This document shows positions 40,571-48,201 of a stretch of 64,000 nt of DNA, piece by piece (position 1 is the stretch's first letter; every line of letters begins with the position of its first letter). The stretch lies in contig JAGNIV010000002.1 in the NCBI GenBank assembly GCA_018001015.1, positions 288,192 to 352,191 on the forward strand. The letters are read 5' to 3'. The translations under genes were made by a program, and so were the position numbers. This DNA comes from Phenylobacterium sp. Its GTDB lineage: Bacteria; Pseudomonadota; Alphaproteobacteria; Caulobacterales; Caulobacteraceae. The notes under the pieces were generated by a model. The model did not search any database. It saw only the letters and a list, made by a program, of their open reading frames with translations, and was not told the DNA's origin.

Positions 40571-41979
40571 TGGCTGACTCCTTCGACCTCATCGTCATCG
40601 GCTCCGGTCCGGGCGGCTATGTCACCGCCATCCGCGCCAGCCAGCTGGGCCTGAAGACCGCCATCATCGAGCGCGAGGCTCTGGGCGGGATCTGCCTCAA
40701 CTGGGGCTGCATCCCCACCAAGGCCCTGCTGAAGGCTGGCGAAGCCTATGAGAACCTCTCTCACCTGGCCGAGTTCGGCATCAAGGTGGAGAAGGCCTCC
40801 TTCGACTTCACCGGTGTGATCAAACGCTCCCGCAAGGTGGCGGCTCAGCTGAACTCCGGCGTCGCCTTCCTGATGAAGAAGCACAAGATCGAGGTGGTGG
40901 AGGGGACCGCAAGTCTGGAGAAGGGAACCCCGGCGCCCAAGGTCGTCGTCGCCCTGAAGGCCGGCGGCGCGCGCACGCTGACCGCCAAGCACGTCATCCT
41001 GGCCACCGGGGCCCGGGCCCGCACCATCCCGGCCGTGGGCCTGGAGCCGGACGGCGACCGCATCTGGACCTACCGCGAGGCCATGGCGCCCAAAGCGGCG
41101 CCCAAATCCCTGATCGTCATCGGATCAGGCGCCATCGGCATCGAATTCGCCAGCTTTTACCGGGCGTTAGGGGCCGACGTCACGGTCATCGAGACCCTGC
41201 CGCGCATCCTTCCCGTGGAAGATGAGGAAGTCTCCACAACCGCTCGGAAAGCCTTCGAAAAACGCGGCATAAAGTTCCGCGTCGGCGCCCAGGTGGAGAA
41301 GGTCGAGAAGCCAAAATCGGGGGGGGTCCGCATCACTGCAAGCGGCGCCCAAACTTCGGAAATCCTGGAGGCCGAGGTGGCCATCGTCGCCGTTGGCATC
41401 GTCGGCAATGTCGAGGACATGGGCCTCGAAGCCTTGGGCGTGAAGATCGACCGCACCCACGTGGTCACCGACAGCCACGGCGCCACCGGCGTGCCGGGCC
41501 TGTACGCCATCGGCGATGTCGCCGGCCCGCCCTGGCTCGCCCACAAGGCCAGCCACGAGGGCGTCCACTGCATCGAGCACATCGCGGGCCTGGCGCCCTC
41601 GAACCTCAACGCCCCCATCCCCGGCTGCACCTATTCCACCCCGCAGATCGCCTCGGTGGGGATCACGGAGGCCGCGGCCAAGGAGAAGGGGATCGCCGTC
41701 AGGGTCGGTCGGTTCCCGTTCCGGGTGAACGGCAAGGCCATCGCCTCGGGGGAGACCGAGGGTTTCGTGAAGACCATCTTCGATGAGAACACCGGCGCCC
41801 TGATCGGCGCTCACCTGATCGGCGGTGAGGTCACCGAGATGATCCAGGGCTTCGCCCTGGCCATGACCCTGGAGGCCACCGAGGCCGAACTGATCGCCAC
41901 CGTCTTCCCCCACCCGACGATGAGCGAGGCCATGCACGAGGCCTCGCTCGACGCCTATGGTCGGGTTCTACATATCTAG
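40570..41979 (+). CDS. lpdA: Dihydrolipoyl dehydrogenase (E3)
   Basis: E3 reoxidises the dihydrolipoyl groups of 2-oxoacid dehydrogenases using FAD and NAD+. DLIVIGSGPGGYVTAIRASQ is the FAD fold, GGICLNWGCIPTKALL holds the redox disulfide Cys42-Cys47, IVIGSGAIGIEFASFYRALG is the NAD fold, and FPHPTMSEAMHEASLDAYGR near the C-terminus holds the active-site His-Glu. Length is 469 residues. It closes the pdh operon and converges on the thiolase gene with a 4-nt overlap. Confidence 0.96.
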   Translation: MADSFDLIVIGSGPGGYVTAIRASQLGLKTAIIEREALGGICLNWGCIPTKALLKAGEAYENLSHLAEFGIKVEKASFDFTGVIKRSRKVAAQLNSGVAFLMKKHKIEVVEGTASLEKGTPAPKVVVALKAGGARTLTAKHVILATGARARTIPAVGLEPDGDRIWTYREAMAPKAAPKSLIVIGSGAIGIEFASFYRALGADVTVIETLPRILPVEDEEVSTTARKAFEKRGIKFRVGAQVEKVEKPKSGGVRITASGAQTSEILEAEVAIVAVGIVGNVEDMGLEALGVKIDRTHVVTDSHGATGVPGLYAIGDVAGPPWLAHKASHEGVHCIEHIAGLAPSNLNAPIPGCTYSTPQIASVGITEAAAKEKGIAVRVGRFPFRVNGKAIASGETEGFVKTIFDENTGALIGAHLIGGEVTEMIQGFALAMTLEATEAELIATVFPHPTMSEAMHEASLDAYGRVLHI

Positions 41980-43211
41980 ATCCGCTCGATAATCGCCGCC
42001 GGGGCCATGCCGCCGGCGGCGCACAGGGTGGCCATGCCGACCGACAGGTCGCGGCGCTCCATCTCGTCCAGCAGGGTCCCAAGGATCATGGCGCCGGTGG
42101 CCCCGATGGGGTGACCGAGCGCGATGGCGCCGCCGTTGACGTTGACGATGGCCGGATCGACGTCCAGGTCGCGCATGAACTTCAACGGCACGACCGCGAA
42201 GGCCTCGTTGATCTCGACGAGCTGGATGTCCTTCATGGTCATGCCGGCCTTGGCCAGCGCCTTGCGGGCCGCCGGGCCCGGAGCGTTCAGCATCAGCTCG
42301 GGCGAGTCGCCTGCCGTGGAGACCGAGCGGATGCGCGCGCGGGGCTTGAGGCCGTGGGCGCGGGCATATTCCGGTGAGGCGATGACCACGGCGCCGGCGC
42401 CGTCCACCACGCCCGACGAGTTGCCGGCATGGTGCACGTGGTTGATCTTCAGATCCGGATAGGTGGCCTCCACCAGCTTGCGGAAGCTGAGGCCTTCCTC
42501 GTCCAGCGGCACGTCATAGAGACTGGCGAAGGCGGCCTTCAGGGCGGCCAGGCCCTCAGCGGTCGTGCCGGCGCGGGGATATTCCTCGCGGTCGAGGGCC
42601 ACGCTGCCGTCATCGTTGTAAACGGTGATCAGGCTGCGGTCGAAATAGCCGTTGGCGATGGCGTGGGCCGCCCGGCGCTGGCTTTCCAGAGCGAGCGCAT
42701 CGACGTCCTCGCGGGTGAAGCCTTCCAGAGTCGCCACGACGTCGCCGCAGACACCTTGGTGCGGCTGGGGATGAATGGCGCGCAGGTGAGCGTTGCCGGA
42801 GTCCAGTGTCGGGCCGACCGGGCGCTTCAGGGTGGAGCCGTACGACATGGATTCCACGCCGCCGGCGACCACCAGGTCCTGAGCCCCAGACATCACGCCC
42901 ATGGCCGCCAGGTTCACCGCCGTCAGGCCCGAGCCGCAGAACCGGTCGAGGGACATGCCGGCCGCCTCATTGGCGTAACCGGCGTCCAGCGCCGCCATGC
43001 GGGCGATGCAGGAGCCCTGCTTACCGAACTGGGTCCCGCAGCCGGCGATCACGTCGTCGATATCGGCGGTGTTGAGGTTGTTGCGCTCGGCCAGGGCCTT
43101 CAGGACCGTGGACAGGATGCGCTGCGGGTGGACGCCGGACAGGGCGCCCTTCTCAGGCTTGCCGACGCCGCGGGGGGTGCGGGCGACATCGATGATCCAG
43201 GCCTCGGCCAT
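41976..43211 (-). CDS. Thiolase family acetyl-CoA C-acyltransferase
   Basis: Thiolases join or split acyl-CoA units. The nucleophile is Cys92 in LDRFCGSGLTAVNLAA, NEAFAVVPLKFMRDL carries the Asn/Glu loop, GGAIALGHPIGATGA carries the catalytic His, and ATLCAAGGMAPAAIIERI carries the second Cys. Length is 411 residues. The FadA-like or PhaA-like role cannot be settled from sequence. AGAGGA precedes the start. It is followed on the same strand by an acyl ligase after a 183-nt gap. Confidence 0.9.
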   Translation of the reverse strand: MAEAWIIDVARTPRGVGKPEKGALSGVHPQRILSTVLKALAERNNLNTADIDDVIAGCGTQFGKQGSCIARMAALDAGYANEAAGMSLDRFCGSGLTAVNLAAMGVMSGAQDLVVAGGVESMSYGSTLKRPVGPTLDSGNAHLRAIHPQPHQGVCGDVVATLEGFTREDVDALALESQRRAAHAIANGYFDRSLITVYNDDGSVALDREEYPRAGTTAEGLAALKAAFASLYDVPLDEEGLSFRKLVEATYPDLKINHVHHAGNSSGVVDGAGAVVIASPEYARAHGLKPRARIRSVSTAGDSPELMLNAPGPAARKALAKAGMTMKDIQLVEINEAFAVVPLKFMRDLDVDPAIVNVNGGAIALGHPIGATGAMILGTLLDEMERRDLSVGMATLCAAGGMAPAAIIERI

Positions 43212-43244
43212 GGCGTGTTCCTCTCAGGGTGGGTTTGCGGTTCT

Positions 43245-43272
43245 GATAGCCAGGATGAACCCGGCTCCCCAA
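43245..43272 (-). promoter_or_regulatory. Putative thiolase promoter
   Basis: On the - strand TTGGGG (43267-43272), a 16-nt spacer and GCTATC (43245-43250) lie 33 nt upstream of the ATG. The -10 matches the first four positions of the Caulobacter GCTANAWC pattern. Confidence 0.38.
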
Positions 43273-43394
43273 CGGCAGCCAAGCCCTGATTGGGGCCGCT
43301 TACGCGCCAGGTTCAGGAGGAGCGGCGCCCAGGCATCAAGGTTCGGCAGGGTGTCCTCCCGTGCGCCTTGGCGGCGCTTGTCCCTAGCTGGACG

Positions 43395-45017
43395 TCAGGC
43401 GGCGCGGCGGCCCTCCGCCTCGACCATCCGCTGGATGACCACATAGTCGGTCTTGCCGGTGCCCAGGACCGGCACTTCGGGGACCTTGATGATCTTCTTG
43501 GGCACGTTCAGCTCGGACGCGCCGATGGCCTTTGCGTGAGCCACGAGCGCAGTGGACTCGGCGTCCATTCGGTCGGTGACCAGGACCAGGCGCTCGCCCT
43601 TGCGGGCGTCCGGCATGGCGATCACCGCATGCCGGCTGTCGGGCCAGACGGCCACGGCCAGATCCTCGGCGGCGGTCAGGGAGACCATTTCGCCGCCGAC
43701 CTTGGCGAAGCGCTTCACCCGGCCACGGATGGTGACCCAGTCGTCGTCCGAAATGTCGACCACATCGCCGGTGTCGTGCCAGCCGTCGGCCAGGGGCTCG
43801 ACCGAACCGTCGGGGCGCAGGTAGCCGCTCATCACGTTGGGACCACGCACGAAGAACCGACCGCCGCCGGGTATGCCGGGCACCGGCTCCAGCCGGGTCT
43901 GCATGCCGGGCAGCAGGCCGCCGACCGTGCCGCGGCGGTTGTCGACAGGCTTGTTCACCGCGATCACCGGCGCGGCCTCCGTGGCGCCGTAGCCTTCGAG
44001 GACCGGCACATCGCCAAACCGGTCGCGGATCAGGTTGTGGGTCTCTTCCCGAACCTTTTCCGCGCCGCAGACGATAAACTTCAGGCCCGCCAGCTCGTCG
44101 TACTCCGCCACCCGGGCGTACTGGTTCAGGAAGGTGTCGGTGGCCAGCAGAATGGACGCCTTGCTGTCCTTCAGCAGCGGCGGGATTACCTTGGTGTGCA
44201 GGGGCGAGGGATACTGGAACGCCTTCATGCCGGTGAGGATCGGCAGCAGCGCGCCGCCGGTCAGGCCGAAGCAGTGGAAGGTTGGCAGGGGATTGAACAT
44301 CACCCAGTCCGGATCCAGCGGGATATGGGCGGCGATCTGGTAGACGTTGGCCACCAGATTGCTCTGGCTCAGCACCACGCCCTTGGGCGCGCCGAAGCTG
44401 CCGGAGGTGAACAGGATGACGCCGGGATCGTCCGGCTTGGTCTCGGACAGGAAGGCCTTCGGGAAAGCCCCCGCCGTGGCGGCGAACAGTTTGTCGGCAA
44501 GGCCGATCTTCTCGCGCACATCCTCCAGATAGGTGACCTGGGAGACCTCTTCCAACGCGTCCACCAGATCGTGCAACTGGCCCTGCTCGATGAAACGGTG
44601 CGAGGTCAGCACGCGCTTCACCCCGGCCAGCTTGCAGGCGCCCTTCAGATTCCGGATGCCCGCCGTGAAGTTCAGCATGGTGGGAATGCGCCCGAAGGCG
44701 TGCAGGGCGAAGAAGGTGACGATGGCCCCGGAGCTGGCGGGCAGCATGACGCCGACCCGTTCCCCCTTCTCCGTCATGGCCGCGATCTTCCGGCCCAGAG
44801 CGAAGGCGGCGCGGATCATGTCGGTGTAGGACAGCGGATTGCGTTCCTGGTCCTCCAGGATCGGCTTCTTCGCGCCGAACTGGGCGCGGGCGTTGAGGAG
44901 AGCGCCGAACAGGGTCTGCTGGCTCTCTTGCGGATCAAATGTACGCGACAAAGGCGAAGACCTCCCCGATCGGATCGCCGGTTCTTGGAGTTCAAGCCTA
45001 TCGTTCAAGGTCGCCAT
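43395..45017 (-). CDS. AMP-dependent acyl-ACP/acyl-CoA synthetase (Aas ligase-like)
   Basis: The 540-residue protein is an ANL-superfamily adenylating enzyme. Its closest match from memory is the ligase half of enteric Aas (2-acylglycerophosphoethanolamine acyltransferase/acyl-ACP synthetase): LFTSGSFGAPKGVVLSQSNL is the P-loop, PLPTFHCFGLTGGALLPILTG, YPSPLHTKVIPPLL, LEGYGATEAAPV and RVKRFAKVGGEMVSL follow in the same order as in Aas. The acyltransferase half is absent. It probably activates free fatty acids for phospholipid repair or beta-oxidation with the thiolase; that pairing is inference. Confidence 0.82.
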   Translation of the reverse strand: MATLNDRLELQEPAIRSGRSSPLSRTFDPQESQQTLFGALLNARAQFGAKKPILEDQERNPLSYTDMIRAAFALGRKIAAMTEKGERVGVMLPASSGAIVTFFALHAFGRIPTMLNFTAGIRNLKGACKLAGVKRVLTSHRFIEQGQLHDLVDALEEVSQVTYLEDVREKIGLADKLFAATAGAFPKAFLSETKPDDPGVILFTSGSFGAPKGVVLSQSNLVANVYQIAAHIPLDPDWVMFNPLPTFHCFGLTGGALLPILTGMKAFQYPSPLHTKVIPPLLKDSKASILLATDTFLNQYARVAEYDELAGLKFIVCGAEKVREETHNLIRDRFGDVPVLEGYGATEAAPVIAVNKPVDNRRGTVGGLLPGMQTRLEPVPGIPGGGRFFVRGPNVMSGYLRPDGSVEPLADGWHDTGDVVDISDDDWVTIRGRVKRFAKVGGEMVSLTAAEDLAVAVWPDSRHAVIAMPDARKGERLVLVTDRMDAESTALVAHAKAIGASELNVPKKIIKVPEVPVLGTGKTDYVVIQRMVEAEGRRAA

Positions 45018-45049
45018 TGCAAGGATACGTTACAAACCGTGAGGCGGTT

Positions 45050-46135
45050 TCACGGGGTGGGCGGAGCGTTTTCCTCGGGAACCGGGGCCGCGATAGGGGT
45101 TTGCGACATCGGTGGCGCGACCTCCGCTTCGCGCGCGGCGGTCACTTTCGCGGCGATGTAGCCGGTGACCTGGTCCATCCAGGGCTGGCGGAAGCGATCC
45201 TGCTCAAGATGCAGGGCGGGCAAGGAGCCGGGCACGGCGACCGACCGGCAGTCGGGCAAGACCTTGCAGAGCGCCAAGGCCTCCTTGGTGGTCTTGTCCG
45301 GCAACAGCATCAGGACGTCGGTTTTGACTGCGGCGGCGTCAGCCTCCGCCGCGCGGCTGGCCGCCTGATGCGCGCCACGCCAACCGAGGCTGGCCGAGGA
45401 CATCCGCAGATCCGGGTTCGCGACCTGCCAAGCCTGCTGCACCCGCCCGCGCCAGGGATCGTGAGTCAGGCCGGAGCCCCGAGCGTCTGGCGATGACCGG
45501 CTCCAGGGCCGCCAATCGGCCGAGGGCAGGCGGCCAAGACCCGCGCGGCCGGCCAGGGCCTGCACGGAGTCGGTGCTGACAGCCTTGGACGTGACGTCGG
45601 GCGAGGAGATGATCACGCCATCGACCTTCAGACCGGTTTCCACCGCCCGGATCGCCACGACCGCACCGTCGGAGTGGCCCAGCAGGATCAGGGGCGACGT
45701 CTCCGGCGGCCGTATCACCACCCGGACCAGGGCGCGGACATTGGCGACGTCAGGATCGAAGCTGGGCACGAAGCCCAGGTCGCGGGGCAGGGTGTAGCGG
45801 CCTGATCCGCCCTGGCCGGCGCGTTCCAGGATCCAGACGGTGTAGCCGCGCCGGATCAAGCCGCTGGCGGTCTCGAACCAGGCCTCGGCCGACTCCCCGT
45901 AGCCCGGCAGGATCACGACCGTGGCCTTGGGGGCCCGCCAGCCGGCCGCGACGCCGTAGCGCTGCGCGGGCTTGCCGCCGGTTTCGATGAAGCCCCAGGC
46001 CCACCCTTCCGGCGGATAGAAGCGCGGGCTAAGGGCCGGCGGCGCCTGGGTTTCCGCGAACGGGCCCATCAGGTCGCCCCGGCCGCACGCCGCGAGCAAC
46101 AGGAGCAAAGCGGCGACTGCCAGCGCGCGGATCAT
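45050..46135 (-). CDS. Lipoprotein alpha/beta hydrolase
   Basis: The N-terminus MIRALAVAALLLLLAACGRGD is spread over residues 1-21 and has a lipobox with Cys17, so it is probably a lipid-anchored envelope protein. The body has VVILPGYGESAEAW with the oxyanion region and LILLGHSDGAVVAI with the nucleophile Ser155 in GxSxG. A lysophospholipase-like serine hydrolase is likely, but the His and Asp of the triad cannot be placed with certainty. The start is 46135, not 46180, because the signal peptide begins there. It lies 32 nt upstream of the acyl ligase on the same strand, so both may act on lysophospholipids. Confidence 0.78.
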   Translation of the reverse strand: MIRALAVAALLLLLAACGRGDLMGPFAETQAPPALSPRFYPPEGWAWGFIETGGKPAQRYGVAAGWRAPKATVVILPGYGESAEAWFETASGLIRRGYTVWILERAGQGGSGRYTLPRDLGFVPSFDPDVANVRALVRVVIRPPETSPLILLGHSDGAVVAIRAVETGLKVDGVIISSPDVTSKAVSTDSVQALAGRAGLGRLPSADWRPWSRSSPDARGSGLTHDPWRGRVQQAWQVANPDLRMSSASLGWRGAHQAASRAAEADAAAVKTDVLMLLPDKTTKEALALCKVLPDCRSVAVPGSLPALHLEQDRFRQPWMDQVTGYIAAKVTAAREAEVAPPMSQTPIAAPVPEENAPPTP

Positions 46136-46187
46136 GCCGTCTTTGAACCTAGATCGCCGCCGTGGCGCAAGGCCGCTCAATCGTGGC

Positions 46188-46218
46188 TTGATCCGACGGC
46201 TGTGAACGCCGATCTAGG
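46188..46218 (+). promoter_or_regulatory. Putative lipA promoter, leaderless transcript
   Basis: TTGATC (46188-46193) and TCTAGG (46213-46218; or GATCTA at 46211-46216 with a 17-nt spacer) precede the lipA ATG at 46222. The predicted transcription start falls on or next to the A of the ATG, and no spaced Shine-Dalgarno is present, so lipA mRNA may be leaderless. Confidence 0.4.
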
Positions 46219-46221
46219 GGT

Positions 46222-47181
46222 ATGGCGACCGTCATCGACACCGTCACCGGCGCAAGGCCGCGACACCCCGAGAAACAGTCACGGCCCGACACGCCGATGC
46301 TGCGCAAGCCCGACTGGCTGCGCGTCCGCGCCCCGGGTTCCCCCGGCTATGCCGCCACCCGCGCCACGGTGAAGGAACACGGCCTCACCACGGTCTGCGA
46401 GGAGGCCGCCTGTCCGAATATCGGCGAGTGCTGGTCCATCAACCACGCCACCATGATGATCATGGGCGACACCTGCACCCGGGCCTGCGCTTTCTGCAAC
46501 GTCATCACCGGCAAGCCCCAGCCCCTGGACCCGACCGAACCCGCCCGCGTCGCCGACGCCGTGGCGAAGATGGGGCTGAAGCACGTGGTCATCACCTCGG
46601 TGGACCGCGACGACCTGGCCGACGGCGGCGCGGCGCACTTCGCCGAGGTGGTCCGGGCGATCCGGGCTGCGGCGGCCGGCACGACCATTGAAATCCTGAC
46701 ACCTGACTTCCTGCGCAAGCCGACCGCCGCCGCCGAACTGGTGATCGACGCCAAGCCCGACGTCTTCAATCACAACCTGGAGACCGTGCCGCGCCTCTAC
46801 CTGTCGATCCGGCCCGGCGCCCGCTATTTCCACTCCCTGCGTCTGCTGGAGCGGGTGAAGGAGCGCGACCCAGAGCAGTTCACCAAGTCGGGCCTGATGG
46901 TGGGCCTTGGCGAGACCAAGGAAGAGGTCATGCAGGTGATGGACGACATGCGCTCGGCCGGCATCGATTTCCTGACCATCGGCCAGTACCTGCAACCGAC
47001 CCGCAAGCACGCCGCCATCGACCGCTATGTGACCCCCGATGAATTCCACGCCTATGAGGAGATCGCGCGGGCCAAGGGCTTCCTGATGGTTTCGGCCAGC
47101 CCGCTCACCCGCTCGTCGCACCATGCCGGCGAAGATTTCGCCAAGCTGCAGGCCGCCCGCCGGGCCAAGGACGCCGCTTAA
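46222..47181 (+). CDS. lipA: Lipoyl synthase
   Basis: LipA inserts sulfur into octanoyl groups on lipoyl domains using radical SAM chemistry. Two iron-sulfur sites are visible: auxiliary Cys59, Cys64 and Cys70 in [13 protein letters not shown], and the radical SAM CxxxCxxC with Cys85, Cys89 and Cys92 in [10 protein letters not shown]. Length is 319 residues. Its products are the lipoyl groups of PdhB and PdhC, encoded 6-10 kb upstream. ratA follows 4 nt after. Confidence 0.97.
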   Translation: MATVIDTVTGARPRHPEKQSRPDTPMLRKPDWLRVRAPGSPGYAATRATVKEHGLTTVCEEAACPNIGECWSINHATMMIMGDTCTRACAFCNVITGKPQPLDPTEPARVADAVAKMGLKHVVITSVDRDDLADGGAAHFAEVVRAIRAAAAGTTIEILTPDFLRKPTAAAELVIDAKPDVFNHNLETVPRLYLSIRPGARYFHSLRLLERVKERDPEQFTKSGLMVGLGETKEEVMQVMDDMRSAGIDFLTIGQYLQPTRKHAAIDRYVTPDEFHAYEEIARAKGFLMVSASPLTRSSHHAGEDFAKLQAARRAKDAA

Positions 47182-47185
47182 GGTC

Positions 47186-47629
47186 TTGCGCCACCACGTC
47201 ACCAGGACGCTGCCCTATAGCCCCGACCAGCTGTTCGCCCTGGTGGGGGACGTGGACGCCTATCCGCAGTTCGTGCCGTGGATCGTGGGCATGCGCACCT
47301 GGAACAGCCGCACCGACAGCCAGGGCATGATCTGGACCGACGCCGAGGCCAAGGTCGGCTTTTCGTTCCTGAAGGAGACGTTTTCCACCCGCGTGCGCCG
47401 CGACCCTGGGGGCCGTCAGATCGACGTCGGACTGATCTCAGGACCGTTCAAGTTCCTACGCAACCAGTGGAGGTTCGTGCCTGAGGGCGAGGGGACCCGC
47501 GTCGAGTTCGATATCGACTTCGAATTCAAGTCGAGGATGCTGGGGGCCCTGCTGACCTCCAACTTCGGTCACGCCGTCGACAGGCTGATGACCTGCTTCG
47601 AAGCGCGGGCCAAGGCGCTCTATTCCTAG
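47186..47629 (+). CDS. ratA: RatA/COQ10 family START-like protein
   Basis: The protein of 147 residues starts LRHHVTRTLPYSPDQLFALV and continues DVDAYPQFVPWIVGMRTWN, the polyketide-cyclase/START segment shared by RatA and mitochondrial Coq10. Coq10 helps ubiquinone function; the RatA toxin role is known only in E. coli. TTG 47186 is the likely start because it lies 4 nt after the lipA stop; ATG 47123 inside lipA is the alternative. The lipA-ratA-cinA order is conserved in alphaproteobacteria. Confidence 0.85.
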   Translation: MRHHVTRTLPYSPDQLFALVGDVDAYPQFVPWIVGMRTWNSRTDSQGMIWTDAEAKVGFSFLKETFSTRVRRDPGGRQIDVGLISGPFKFLRNQWRFVPEGEGTRVEFDIDFEFKSRMLGALLTSNFGHAVDRLMTCFEARAKALYS

Positions 47630-48117
47630 GTCATCCGGTCGCGAAGGGCCTGCAGGGCCACCTGGACGGCCGCCAGCTGGATTTCCGTACGTGTCTCGTA
47701 CTGGAAAAATTCCTGGCGGTGCATCAGGCCGTGGTTGGTCCGCGCCGTCGCGATGTGGACCGTGCCGACCGGCTTGAACGAGGTGCCGCCGTGCGGACCC
47801 GCGACTCCGGTGATGGCCACCGAGATGTGGGCGTTGGAGGCCTCGAGGGCGCCCTCAGCCATCATGCGAGCCACGGGCTCCGACACCGCGCCCAGGTCGG
47901 CCAGCAGGTCGCCCGGAATGCCGAGAAGCTCCTGCTTGGCGCGGTTGGTGTAGGTGACGAAGCCGCGCTCGAAGACGTCCGACGCGCCGGAGATCGAGCA
48001 GATGGCGCCGGCCACCAGACCCCCGGTGCAGCTCTCGGCGGTGACGATGCGCAGGTTCCGCTCCCGGGCTTCGTCGATGAGCAGGCGCGCGAGGGTTTCG
48101 ATCTCGAGGGAAAACAT
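47626..48117 (-). CDS. CinA-family nicotinamide-nucleotide amidohydrolase
   Basis: This 163-residue protein equals the C-terminal CinA domain (PncC type), which deamidates nicotinamide mononucleotide. RIVTAESCTGGLVAGAICSISGAS is spread over residues 23-46 and is the family signature, with ITGVAGPHGG further on. It lacks the N-terminal MoaB-like CinA domain, like E. coli YgaD. It converges on ratA with a 4-nt overlap. Confidence 0.9.
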   Translation of the reverse strand: MFSLEIETLARLLIDEARERNLRIVTAESCTGGLVAGAICSISGASDVFERGFVTYTNRAKQELLGIPGDLLADLGAVSEPVARMMAEGALEASNAHISVAITGVAGPHGGTSFKPVGTVHIATARTNHGLMHRQEFFQYETRTEIQLAAVQVALQALRDRMT

Positions 48118-48201
48118 GGGCGCGCGACTCCGGCACAGCTAGGCAAGGGTGAGGCAAGACCACAACATCGCCGCGACCCCAGACACAAGACGATTCGAAA
48201 C

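Noticed and set aside
43290-45161. Open frame of over 600 codons on the + strand opposite the acyl ligase
   Set aside because: Composition is typical of an antisense shadow (Gly, His, Gln and Asp rich) and the ligase motifs are on the - strand.
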